Shown piece by piece: positions 26,101 through 37,100 of a DNA stretch of 64,000 bases (position 1 is the first letter of the stretch; each line of letters starts with the position of its first letter). The translations under genes and the position numbers were made by a program. The notes under the pieces are model-generated. The model had not been told where the DNA came from, did not search any database, and was given only the letters and a program-made list of their open reading frames with translations. The stretch covers positions 21,969,424 through 22,033,423 of the forward strand of contig OY987271.1 in the NCBI GenBank assembly GCA_963920665.1, in the 5' to 3' direction. The stretch is from Straminergon stramineum. Taxonomy: Eukaryota > Streptophyta > Bryopsida > Hypnales > Calliergonaceae.

Positions 26101-27414
26101 CCCGCTCCCACTAATAACTTCTTCAATACCATTCAAAGCCAGATGGCTCCTTTGTCCTCATCTCGTTTTCTCTTGTTCTCTCCGTCCGTCCGTCATTTTT
26201 TACCTTTTTTTCCGAAGAAAGTTAAGTGATAGGAATGGCGAGAGCATTTGAAACAATATTTTTTTTGACAAAGTGTGAATTTGTTAAGAATTTTTGAAGT
26301 GTTCAGTCCATCACAGCCTAAAAGAGTTTGTAGACTACCCCATAACCAACCAAAATTGATCCATAACACTCATCTTACTCACCTATTGCGGATACAATAT
26401 TTTCTAACATAGAAGATCTGAAAAAGGCACTTCTTACAATGAACTAACACTAAAAAACTGAAAGTTCCTATTGTGGCCACTAGTTACTCCATTCCAGTTA
26501 GCTAAGACATCAAATGTGGCCCGAATCTCAATAATTAAAAGAAAACCATAATGGGTAAAAGGTCTGTAATGGGCTGTTTTACATTAATTCTGATTGTGGA
26601 AAAACCTCATCATCATTTGGAGCTGGAGGACGTCTGTTCAGGAATTATATCATGATTGAGTAAGTTTCCTTCTCTTCCGACGATTGATCTCTCTAAGATG
26701 ATGTTTAACCTCTGAAACACCAAAGCCCTCCCCCCCGTCAAACAGCACTAGAAACTGCCATTTTTATTTGGCAAAGTGCAAAACTGTAAAGACTTTGTTT
26801 TTTTGGCATACCTTACTGTAGGATCATGCACTTAACTAGTGTGAAACTGTGTGGAAAAAATTTCAAAATTTTTTATTACATAGATTGCAAGATATTTGCA
26901 ATGAAAGTGAAGAAAATGTTTCGTCGTGCTTCTTGCGTGACTAAATTTTTTGACTTCAAATCTTCTTAATTAAAAAATTTTGCACAATGGATTTTGAATT
27001 TTTAGTTTAGGTTTATATTGAAGAATTGAATTGAGAATCTTGGATTAAAAAATTCAAATAAAACCCGACTAGATTTTCATTCTTCAAAAAATTGTTAAGT
27101 AGAAGTATGTATAAGATAGAAGGAAAGCCTAAATCATTAATAGTTCTAAGATGGAATTGAAGCTCACTAATTCCAACAATAAGATTGTTCAAGTTAGCAA
27201 ACTAAACCATGTATAACTATTTTTTTCTCATAAATTGTGAAAATTGAGTTTAGAATTGAATGTTGTAAGTTATTCTTTGAAGAAGATGCTCTAATTGCCC
27301 CTAAAATAGGACTCTTTGTAACTTTCTCACCACTAGTTCAAATACAATGGATCAAATCTTTCTATATAGACCAAAGTATTTTCTATGAGAAACACAATTT
27401 TAGAAAACTCAAAA
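26101..27414. other. AT-rich intergenic DNA with a possible repeat fragment
   Basis: Mostly unrecognised AT-rich sequence. At about 26,753-26,975 a stretch including TAGATTGCAAGATATTTGCA resembles the interior of the TTAA-flanked repeat family described at 28,690 and 36,152, in reverse orientation. No clean ends are visible, so this is a degraded fragment at best. Confidence 0.45.
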
Positions 27415-27645
27415 CACTTGTAGAAAACTACGTTGTAGTCAACAAAATTCAACTAACATATTTTTGTGTTTTTTGTTGACACAATCAACAAAAAAACTAA
27501 CTAACATTTTTTGAAAATTGTGTTACAATGAACACAAATTTTCTCAATCTCTGTTGCAGTCAATACGAATTTTCAGATTTTTGTCACAAAAAACCCCAAA
27601 ATGTGAGCTAGTTTCTGTTGACTATAATACAATTTTCTAGTAGTG
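27415..27645. mobile_element. Short palindromic element with CACT/AGTG ends (231 bp)
   Basis: The left end CACTTGTAGAAAACT and the reversed right end CACTACTAGAAAATT are similar and continue into matching GTAGTCAACA/ATAGTCAACA. The ends resemble the CACTAGAAGAAAA termini at 30,485 and 40,396. Flanking trinucleotides (AAA, ATT) do not match, so a target duplication is not shown. It is probably a degraded CACTA-type MITE. Confidence 0.5.
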
Positions 27646-28121
27646 ATTAGAACAAAAATTTATGCTCACTATGGTATACATACATGTGATCGACCTTTCC
27701 CTATTGCATCCCATATTTACACCTATCCAAGATATTTTACCCCAAATGTTAGATGAGTATGGAGTTAGGAGATGATACTATGGTAATCATAGCTTATGCT
27801 TTTACCTTTACAATTGCTAAATTAATACTCATGCATATTTAACAAAACTATTATTTTGATATAGCAAAGACTTGAACCTAAAATAACTAACTTTCAATTG
27901 AATAAACTATTAATTTTCTACATAAGTATAAAATAAACTATTCTTTACCTTGAAAGTCCCTTTACAATTAAAATTCCAAAAATGTGAAGATGTATGATAA
28001 TGCACAATTTAGGAGTATAATTTCAAAACGACTTTCATTTAAATTATAACAAAATATTATATCATAGAAGTTAAATGTTCCATTGCATTAATCAACTTGA
28101 TTGTCTTAGCTAGCAACTTAA

Positions 28122-28625
28122 CACTATAAATTTATCCTAAAAGTCTTAACAATCATCTTCTTTTTGGTCCTTCATTTGCTTATAATCCTAGATTGAATTT
28201 GAGTTTTTAGTCATCTTATATATTTTTTGGAATAACAAGGCATGATTGCATGATGCAATCTAATCACATTCATTTATCTTCATCCTAAATAGAATTAAAC
28301 TCCCACCCTTGCTAAAAGAGACAATCAAACACAATTTCAAACTTCACGTGCTGCAAAACATTGGTAGAGATATGGTCTACATAGACTAGGATAATGACTC
28401 ATGATAAGACTAGTAGTAAAAAAAATCTGATTTGCAATTGCAAGAGCAAGGACTTAACCTCTATTTAGGATGAAGACAATCCAATGTGATTAGATTGCAT
28501 GCAATCATGCCTTGTTGTCATTCCAAAATTTATACAAGTTCATTCAAAATTCAAATGCAATCTAAGATTAGAAGCAAAGGACTAAAGAGAAGATGACTTT
28601 CAAGACTTTTAGGATAACTCTAGTG
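28122..28625. mobile_element. Foldback (long inverted-repeat) element, 504 bp
   Basis: The two arms (about 28,133-28,310 and 28,440-28,616) are reverse complements over most of their length, including TTATCCTAAAAGTCTT at the outer ends and CATGATTGCATG inside. The outermost bases read CACTA on both sides when reversed. The flanking trinucleotides (TAA, TCT) differ. No coding sequence is present. Confidence 0.7.
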
Positions 28626-28689
28626 TCTAAGACATTCAAGACTTTTCAAAGATCTCTTATTATGTCACACAAGACATTATACTTTTTAA

Positions 28690-29621
28690 CCCTTGAATGT
28701 ATTTGACTATATTTTCACCAAAAACACTATGAAACTACCATTTCTTGTACAAATACCAAATTTTAGAAAAAAAATAAATTTCTAGATCCATAGGGTCTTT
28801 TAGTATGCTCGTTTGAGAAGACATGGAAAAAATTTCAGAAATTTTCACTGTGTAGATTACATTATAATAGAGTTTGAATTGAAAAAAATCCTTTTTTCTG
28901 GCCTTGCAAAAAATCGGGCAGTTGCACTTTACAAGGGCACATTTGTATGAAAAAAATGTCGAAAATGGTGGTGCTTCTTTGGATTCCTTCTTCAAGGCAA
29001 GTTAGCTACATGCTTGAAGAAATTCAAATCATTTGGAATTGTACATCACATAGGAAAAAAATAGAAAATAGAAAAAAGTAGAGAATGATTCAAAATACTA
29101 AAATGTTAAGAATTTTGTTATGGAATTTAAAAATCCCAATCCCAATGGTTGTAATGTTGTAATAAATAGTCTACACCTAATGTTTTTATTTTTTTTCAAA
29201 AATATTGAAAATGGAGTTAAATAAAAGACTTCAAAGTTTATCTTAGATTAGAAATTCCATAACTACCCATAAACTAAAACTCCTCATACCTTTCATCTTG
29301 TTAATCAAAATGGAATGATTCAAAGCCTTTCCATGTAAATATAAAGAGAGAAAATCAATTTCAAGTTTTTGTTTTTGAAAAGAGTAATTTTTTAAGAATT
29401 TTTTTGAGTTGCCCAGTCTCCTCGATGAGCAATAAAAATGACATATCATTCAATAACTTTTTAACCATATGGTCAAAAGTTATTAAAATTTTCAGGCCTT
29501 AAAGCTACTCCTTAGATACATGTTGTGTAAAAATTTAAAAGAAAAAAAAGAAAAATTTTATTCATAGTGAGTTGCCCAAAATTGCTTTGTTGCCAAAAAA
29601 TGTAGTTTGGGTGTTTTGGAG
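28690..29621 (-). mobile_element. TTAA-flanked non-autonomous element, copy 1 (932 bp)
   Basis: This is a reverse-orientation relative of the 945-bp element at 36,152-37,096, alike along its whole length. TTAA lies at 28,686-28,689 and 29,622-29,625. One end is CCCTTGAATG. The other, reversed, is CTCCAAAACACCC, a decayed version of the family end. Shared interior landmarks include the AATGGAATGATTC stretch, the run around TTGCCTTGAAG, and TTTTTTGGCAACA near the decayed end. It has no coding capacity. Confidence 0.8.
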
Positions 29622-29768
29622 TTAAATTTACCTAATTATTCCAAAAACTTCTCAAAATAGTTGAAGGTATTGTAAAATTTTCAAAGAGCATGACATTAAC
29701 CTTTAAAAACATTTGCTCCCCATAACCAAGATAGTCACCAAAATTGCTCTAATTATTAGACCAATAGG

Positions 29769-30013
29769 TGCATTCTTTGTATTGTGAATAAGAAACAAAA
29801 TAAACCACATATTCTCTAGAATGGAATCAATGGATGTAGAAAGCCAAAGTGCTCTAGTACAAAGTGTCTTTCTAGAAAGGGTTTGATGCATATCCAAAGG
29901 AGAGAGAAGATGGAATAAACTTCCTCCACTATTCAAATAAAAGATTCTCACACAATCCCTTATTGACTATTCATCTATAGTATTTGGAGAGCATATAATT
30001 ATATTTCTTAACA
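29769..30013 (-). repeat. 3' LTR of the copia element
   Basis: This aligns with 39,159-39,392, sharing for example TCTAGAATGGA, AAAGTGTCTTT and CAAATAAAAGATTCTC. On the minus strand it begins TGTTAAG just after a purine-rich GAAGAGGAA, a plausible polypurine tract. The two LTRs have diverged considerably, so insertion is old. Outer border is uncertain. Confidence 0.75.
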
Positions 30014-30329
30014 TTCCTCTTCACTTGATATAACATTTATAAAAAGAATTATACAATATCATATATTATAATTTTTATAATATTGCAAGGTATATGGTTG
30101 CCATCTTGTTAAACCTTATCTAGGAAAATCTTAATTATAATCAAGGATAAAATCATAGATGAAGGAAAAAGAATACAATACCTTTATCAATCCATTTTTA
30201 TGGTAAAACCTAATGGAAAAAATCCTTGGAAGAATATCAAAGGTTTCTTCAATTTTTAAGAACCATATTTTTTTATTAGAAAAAATCTATTGGATCTCTT
30301 GCTCCAAAACGTCAAGTTGCCAAATTCCA

Positions 30330-30484
30330 ATGCATGAATAAATCAATGATGAATATATAATAAAGGAGGTTGGGTAAAGAGATTAGCAAGGTTATTTGTT
30401 GATATAATTTTCTTGATTTCAAGTACTTGGTTTGTAATCAAATCATGGATATAACTAAAATATTTTGGATCAATATGTTTAGTT
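30330..30484 (-). pseudogene. Copia RNase H, C-terminal remnant
   Basis: The minus-strand frame reads TKHIDPKYFSYIHDL, then IKKIISTNNLANLFTQ, the conserved copia tail (usually KHIDIxxHFIRE and T-ADxxTK). It is separated from the rest of RNase H by the CACTA-like insertion at 30,485-31,579. Confidence 0.85.
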
Positions 30485-31579
30485 CATTAGAAGAAAAACA
30501 AGTCCACTACAACCAACTGAAATGCAACTATGGTCCTATGCAATTGCCCTACAACTACAATCCTTTGTATTTGCACCAACTTTGATGTAGTTACATTGTA
30601 GTTGCAAAATAGTCACAAAGTAGTTGCAAAATGTAGTAACAGTTATAGGAATGTAATAGAAGAGTTGATGTGAGGTATTTTACATCCAATATTCATCAAA
30701 ATTGTCGACGAAGATAATTTTACATTTTGTAGAGTCCAGTGTGTTTATCTACAATTGCTTATAATCTAAATTTGATAGCAATTCAATTAGAGTGCAACTA
30801 GATTGCAACTAGATTGCAACTAGACTACAACTAGAATTTGACTAGAGTTTGTCTAAAAAATGACTAGATTTTAATTAGAATACAACTAGCATGCAACTAG
30901 AAAACAACTAGCTTGCAACTATGAAACAACTGAAATGCAACTACTATTAAGTCTTTTATTAATTGTCCCATATCAATTGTCAAGAATACCATTTGATTAG
31001 ACGTACAAGAATTGTAAGTTATAGCATTCCTGAGTAATGAATTTTGAATATGAAATTCTAATATTTCTACATGTTGTAGATTTGTACTCTAGGTAGATTT
31101 CTACAACTTATAGATTTTTATAATTTGTAAATTTCTACAATTTGTAGATTTTTATAATCTACAAAAATCTATAAATATTTAAATTTAAAAAAAAATGGGA
31201 TTTGGCAATCTAAAAAAAAATAGATATGAAATTTTGAATATACGAATTATAGACAAGTTGTAAAGATGTCGCAAACTAATTGCACATTAGTTGAAAACCA
31301 ATTGTAAACTAGTTGCATGCTAGTTGCAAACTAGTTGTACGTCAGTTGCAAACTAATTGCACACAAATAACTTTCATATCAGCAACCACGTTAGAAGAAT
31401 TCATCGACGAATTTTCAAGTAGGCTGTTAGATGAAAAACAACCTTGAAATTTTTTGCAACTAGTGCAACTTGTCCATTGCAACCACGGGCTCTAAATTGT
31501 CACCTAGTTGCAAACATCTCATGCAACTACAAAATTAGTTGCAAATAGTAGTTGCAAAACCCCTTGTTTTCTTCTAGTG
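30485..31579. mobile_element. Non-autonomous CACTA-type transposon (1,095 bp)
   Basis: The left end is CATTAGAAGAAAAACAAG and the reversed right end CACTAGAAGAAAACAAG. GTT flanks both sides (30,482-30,484 and 31,580-31,582), the 3-bp duplication expected for CACTA elements. The interior has many copies of GCAACTAG-like motifs, mostly in one direction in the left half and as CTAGTTGC in the right half. Such clustered subterminal repeats are typical of CACTA (En/Spm) elements, where transposase binds. No transposase is encoded. Removing the element with one GTT restores a copia frame reading GDQTKHID. Confidence 0.85.
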
Positions 31580-32463
31580 GTTTGATCACCTTAAACAAAA
31601 CACACTTGCATTTGAGCAACATAAACATTATTGTCTTTGTATAAGATAGTTGGAAAATCATCACATGGTAATCCATAGTTTGTTCAAATAAATTTATCAA
31701 TGGATTTCAACCAAATGCATTCTCATGATGCTTCATCCAAAGTAATAATTTTTGCATGATTTGATGATGTTGCAGTTAATATTGATTGCTTTCCTAATTT
31801 CCAAAATATTGAAGCTCCATGTCATAAAGAAACATAACATATTTGGAATTTGGCTATTGCATTGTTATATTTGTATCCAACATCATTATATTCAATTAAT
31901 TTGAGATCTACTGATCAAGTATAATGTAATCCCAAATCTTCAATTCCTTTCAAATAATGAAGTTGTTTTAGGCCATTCCAATGTTTGCAATATTAGATGG
32001 ATACTATGTCTTGTCATAACACTAATTGTAAATGCAATGTCAGTCCTTGAAGATGTAGCCAAATATAAAAATGCTTTAACAACAACAATAGGTGTAGAGA
32101 GTGGATAGGCATCTACCATATATAACATTTTAAAGATTGGGTTGATATAAAAGCATTTATAAAAGGAAAATGTTATTATCTTTTAAGTAAAAAACCTATA
32201 GATTAATGCAAAAGGTGTTTTTGCGAAGCAATTTTATCTCGAATTCATAAATAATGAGTTGAGTAGCTACAATACATGTAGATTTAATGCCCACAAGATT
32301 CAATTCTTCAACATATACTACAATGATCACAAATCCATATTTGTCTTGTTGATAAAGAGATATGAAAGTAAGATACTATTTAGAAAGTAATATTTAGTAA
32401 GATAGTCATACAATTGTTGATACCACATGTGTCCAAATTTCTCAAGGCTATATAATATCCACC
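31580..32463 (-). pseudogene. Copia reverse transcriptase C-terminus and RNase H remnant
   Basis: From the right, the minus strand shows ILYSLEKFGHMWY (the YGLKQ-type copia motif). PLSTPIVVVKAFLYLATSS then RTDIAFTISVMTRH follows at 32,128-31,940, then IEYNDVGYKY, HGASIFWKLGKQS and ECIWLKSI (RNase H) toward 31,590. Several stops and shifts are present. Confidence 0.85.
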
Positions 32464-32467
32464 TTAA

Positions 32468-34451
32468 CCCCTAAAGTTCTTTGACTATGTTTAATAAAAA
32501 AACACTCAAAATGGGTTGTTTTGATGGCAAAGGCTCCCTAAAAAAAAAAATTGTTGCATTTGACCGTAAGATCGTGAGTTAGACTACTTCATTATATTGT
32601 AATTAAAAAATGGGAGGTTTTGACCTTATAAATTGTGAGATTATAGTGTATAGTTGAAAAAAATGTTTTTTGGGGGCATCCAAATTTTGGGCAACTCTGA
32701 TTTGGGGAGGCTTTTAGACAAGTTAATTTCACTTTTTTGCTTGAACTTTTTTTGCTTGATTTTTGCAATAAAGTTGGTCACATGTTCAAAAAGAATCATA
32801 ATATTTTAAATTGGGGAACATATACCAAAAAATTCTAATATGAAACTAGCTTCAGAAAAAGTCTCATACAAAGCCCTTCTTTCAACAATTTATGGCTTGC
32901 ACATACAATGATTTATTCAAAATTTGAACAGTGGAGTTCTAGATTTCAACTAGCTCTAGAGGAGGAAAAAATAAAAATAAAAATCGCAGAAAATATCAAA
33001 CTTCCACAAGCTTGATCAATTTGTATCTAGGTTGAAGTGAAAGGGCAGTTGGGCATGGGAAGGGAGGAGGTTGGGTTAGGGTTAGTGAAGCCCAACTCAT
33101 CATCAAAACTCACGAACACTATATACTGACACTACATCATGTTCCCTTTATTTCGATGATTTTACTCTTTCCCTAAATTCTAAAGATGTTCCTTGCTCAA
33201 TGGAGTAGAATTTCAAGTATTCTATAGTAAATGTTGATAATATAGAAATGTTGAGACTCAATCTCCAATAACTTGAAGGTCTACATACTTGCACAAAAAT
33301 GTGACGAGTAACGAAGATCTTTGTACAAGTGGGGTAGTAAGAGGTCAAACAAACCATGTGGGATATGTAAATTAGAATTATTAAGAAATCAACTCATGTC
33401 AAAGTTAAGTAAAAAGTAAGAATTATGTTCAAAGTAGAATTTCAGACCTCATTTTGACATAGTAGAATTACTTATTTAAAAAAACTGTGAACTAAAAAAA
33501 GTTAGTAAATCAAGATAAGTTTTATCTCCAAAAAACCGTTTGGGATTTAGACTCTCCAATCAAAAGTTATGGACAAATTTTAGAGAGGGGTTGGAAAGGA
33601 CATTTTCATTAACATTTTGAAACATTCTCTTTGAATTTTGTCCATAAATTTTTTTTGAAGGCTCAAAATCAAAAAAGGATTTTTGGAAATGAAACTTAGC
33701 TTTATTTACCAACTTCTATTAGTTCAAAGTTTTTTGAAATAAGTAATTCTACTATAGCAAAATGAGGTGTGAAATTCTACTTTAAACATAATTCCTATGT
33801 TCTGACAATGAGCGAACAAACTCTCATCTTCAAATTGTCCCATACCCTTTGAGAATTCACAATGGACAATGGATTTGGTTATAAAACCAACCTCTCCACA
33901 CTCTATCCCACAACATTTCAAATAATTAATTGATTCTACTAACAATCAATTGCTCTTGGATGGTTGTTTCTCAATGACATTCGTTATTGATTCAATTGGT
34001 CTTGTGGATGTTTTTGTTTCTACTTCAGCTTGTAATTAGGACTAACCTCTCTATTAGGCTAAAGAAAGCTATAGAGAATCTACCTCCTTGCAACCACCTC
34101 CTTCTACATTGGGTGAAATTTATTAATTCAGATAATGTCCCAGAAGTACCCCGGTCTGAACTTGGGTGAGAGGCTGCCCCAAACTTTGCCCAAGCTCTTT
34201 TGGGCATTCCCAAGCAAATTTACTTGTAGTGCTGATTATTGTGCCCATGTTGCCCCCCGTCCATTAATAATGACATTTTGCCCCATAACTATTCATAGGC
34301 ACATCTGATTGTAACTTTTTTGTAGAGTGGCAAGGTACTCCTCGTACCCACATCCAAAAAATATTTCAAAAAATAGAGTGAATTTTTCTGTTCATAGTAA
34401 GCTGCCCCAAATTGCTATGTTGCCAAAAAACACAACTTGGTCCTTTAGGGG
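32468..34451 (-). mobile_element. TTAA-flanked non-autonomous element, large copy (1,984 bp)
   Basis: The left end is CCCCTAAAGTTCTTTGACTA and the reversed right end CCCCTAAAGGACCAAG. TTAA lies at 32,464-32,467 and 34,452-34,455. Both ends and about 100-200 bp inside them match the shorter family members (TTTTTTGGCAACATAG on one side, GACTATGTTT on the other). The central part is unlike them and contains a nested foldback element. It splits the copia reverse transcriptase. Joining the sides with one TTAA gives an uninterrupted frame, GVKLRWILYSLEKFGHMWY. No transposase is recognisable. Confidence 0.85.
33419..33795. mobile_element. Palindromic MITE with TA flanks (377 bp), nested
   Basis: Two arms of about 185 bp are near reverse complements meeting near 33,605. 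Outer ends are AGAATTATGTTC and (reversed) GGAATTATGTTT, each preceded by TA, as for Tc1/mariner-type MITEs. It lies within the 1,984-bp TTAA element, making a third level of nesting. Confidence 0.75.
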
Positions 34452-34455
34452 TTAA

Positions 34456-35100
34456 TTTAACTCCATAATGTTCGTTTGGATTGGATGTAGCTTGACTTAT
34501 GGTTTTGAGACCAAGTGGGACTTTTATATAGATATTAGCAACAGAGGAGCTATTTAGATAAAAGATTACTACATCTACAAGATGCATCTCAAGGATGAGA
34601 TCCATTGCCATTGCAATAATATATATAAAAACAATCGAATCCATAACTAATGAGTATATAGAATCATAATCAATACCAAACTTTTGTATAAAATCTTAAG
34701 CAACTAGATGGGATTGATAATGGATAAGTTGACCTTTTTCATTGCATTTCTATACAGATACAAGCTTATATTCAAAAAGTTGATAAGTGAGATTATTCAT
34801 ACTAGGTGCAAAGACTTTTCTCTTAAGCAATTATGCAAAGAACCATTTTCTTCCCCAATTGCAATTTTTTACTCTAGTCAATTAGAGTGTTGCATTACTT
34901 CTTTAATAGTTCATGGTTTGGGATCATCTTTCTTGCAAGAAAGATTTTTTGTAATCATGTTATTAGAAGACCATCTATTATAGTTGTTGTTATATACTAA
35001 ATATTACCTATTCTGCAATATATCATGGATAATTTTGTATTTAACTTACATATTTCTTGCTCATCAAGAATAGTTTGTCCTTCATGAGTTGCAATGATAT
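34456..35100 (-). pseudogene. Copia reverse transcriptase, N-terminal remnant
   Basis: The minus strand shows HLVA then a stop, then DFIQKFGIDYDSIYS, followed by IIAMAMDLILEMHLVDVV and FYLNSSSVANIYIKVPLGL. This is the copia RT start (usually ARLVAKGFTQxxGIDYxETFSPV, then the LDVKTAFLNG region). The stop sits where the family has Lys. Confidence 0.88.
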
Positions 35101-35647
35101 TTTGAATATACTGTTTGATATTAGTGATCCCCCAAATTAGGAGTGGTTATTGTAGGAATTAGTCCATTAGATGAAATCCACCTATTATAAAGGGCCGCAA
35201 GTTCCTTCGAGCTCCAATGAGTTTCCCGAAGTTCTAGGACCATGGGAACTCAACCACAATAGTTGGTTGGCGTGGACAAAGTTTGGCCATGTCAAAATTA
35301 TAATAAGAAATTATTCTTTTAATATATTTTCATTTTGGCTTGAATTGGTTGGTTTCTAGCATGGTGAAACAACTTGAAAACAACCCTTTAGTGCTATTGA
35401 AAAACATGTAATGGTTGCCTTTTGCTTGTGTGGTTGTTTATTTGGTTCATAAGTTCGTTTGCCCATTGGTTAAAAAGTTGGAGTTGTAATGGTTTCTGGC
35501 ATTGACATTTTGAGCTTTATTCAATGGAGTTTTGGTTATTCTTGGTGTATCATTGAAATCATCAGGTGTTTAATCTACAATCCTTAGTAAATGCTAAATT
35601 TTAGCAACGTCAATTTCAATCAAAGTTGTTTTAGAATCATGATTCAA

Positions 35648-35896
35648 CAGGGTTTTCCATCTTGATGTGACGTTGGCTTTTCACGTTGGGATCTCTGTTG
35701 GCGTCAATCTGGATGCGTCCTAACATATTAGGATCGTGTCCAAAAATTGATAACCAAATTTTTTTTCTTTGACAACATGTTGTTGACAAACAGACCGACT
35801 ATCCAATTTTTTTTTATCTGGACAAACATGGGGATGAATCTCAATGTTTCGTCCGTTGGATATCCGTCTAGACATGATGTGATGGTGAAAACCCTG
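35648..35896. mobile_element. hAT-type MITE (249 bp) with 8-bp target duplication
   Basis: The ends are CAGGGTTTTCCATC and, reversed, CAGGGTTTTCACCATC. The 8-bp sequence TGATTCAA lies directly outside both ends (35,640-35,647 and 35,897-35,904), the exact duplication length of hAT elements. It has no coding sequence and is inserted in the copia element between integrase and reverse transcriptase. Its ends do not show that it was mobilised by the hAT remnant at 6.9-9.1 kb. Confidence 0.88.
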
Positions 35897-35904
35897 TGAT
35901 TCAA

Positions 35905-36147
35905 TGTTAATATCTCTGGTACCTTTAATATAAAGCGCTTTGAATTCTCTTAAATAGATTTTTCTTCTTCTAAAGATGGAAATATGTTTTCTTCAAATTG
36001 ATAATAGACAAAGTGGGCAAAAAGCATTGTACCAATTGATTAGTTGATATAGCAAATAATGGTTAAAGAATCAAACCCAACGTAAATGTCTTTTTGTCAA
36101 TGAACTCTAATAGTATGGCATTGAGGTTTTTGGATTGAAATTCATAC
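35905..36147 (-). pseudogene. Copia integrase C-terminal extension remnant
   Basis: The minus strand resembles the plant copia segment that normally reads IYVGYDSPSIIRYLEP followed by a short FPSL motif. Visible here are DIYVGFDSLTI, a damaged CYIN, then ENIFPSLEEEK. Stops are present. Confidence 0.75.
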
Positions 36148-36151
36148 TTAA

Positions 36152-37096
36152 CCCTTAAAGGACCAAATGACATTTTTTGGCAACATAGCGATTTTTAACA
36201 GCTCACTACAAATGGAAATTTTATCTTTTTTCCTTTCAAATTTACACACAACATGTGCCCGAAGAGTAGATTTAAGGCCCAACAATTTTCATAACTTTTG
36301 AAGACATGGTTAAAAAGTTATTGTATGATATGTAGTTTTCATTACTCAATGGGCAGCTCGGGCAACAAAAAGAACTTCTTTAAAAATCACTTTTTTCTTA
36401 GATAAAAATTTGAAATTGGTTTTCTAGATTTATATATACATGGAAAGCTTTGAATCATTCCATTTTGATTTGTGAGTTGAAAGTTATGAAGGTTTTTAGT
36501 TGTGGGTAGTTTGTAGGTAGTTATGGAATCTGTACTAAAAGAACCCTTAGAAGACCTTTATTTCACTCAATTTTCAATATTTTTGGAAAAAAATAAAAAC
36601 ATCAGTTGTAGGTTGTTTATTACAACATTACAACCATTGGATTGTCATTTTTCAATTCGGTAAATAAATTGTTAACAATTTAGTATTTTGAATCATTCTC
36701 TACTTCTTTCTACTTACTAATTTTTTCCTACATGTTGTACAATTCTAAATGATCTAAAATTTTTCAAGCATGTAGCCAACTTGCCTTGAAGAATTCATCC
36801 AAAGAATTACAACCATTTTGGACATTTTTTCATAATGATCTAACCTTTTGAAGTGTAGTTGCCTGGGTTTTTGTAGAGCCAAAAAATGACTTTTTGTCAA
36901 TTTAAATACTAATATCTTGCAATCTACATGGTGGAAATTTCTGGAATTTTTTCCACATCTTCTCAAACCAACGTACTACAAGATCTTATGGTCACATGTG
37001 TCCAGAAATGTATTTTTTTCCAAAATTTGGTACTTGTACTAGAAATGACAGTTTTGGAGTGTTTTTGATGAAAACATAGTCAAATACATTTAGGGG
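36152..37096 (+). mobile_element. TTAA-flanked non-autonomous element, copy 2 (945 bp)
   Basis: The left end is CCCTTAAAGGACCAAATG and the reversed right end CCCCTAAATGTATTTGAC. TTAA lies at 36,148-36,151 and 37,097-37,100. This is the best-preserved member and I used it as the reference for the family. It has no open frame of interest and is inserted in the copia integrase region. Confidence 0.85.
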
Positions 37097-37100
37097 TTAA

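Noticed and set aside
28122..28625. Assigning the 504-bp foldback firmly to CACTA
   Set aside because: The outer CACTA letters are short and the flanking trinucleotides differ, so the superfamily is left open.
30785..31345. GCAACTAG repeats as a CRISPR-like or satellite array
   Set aside because: Spacing is irregular, orientation flips, and they lie inside a bounded transposon, so they are subterminal repeats.
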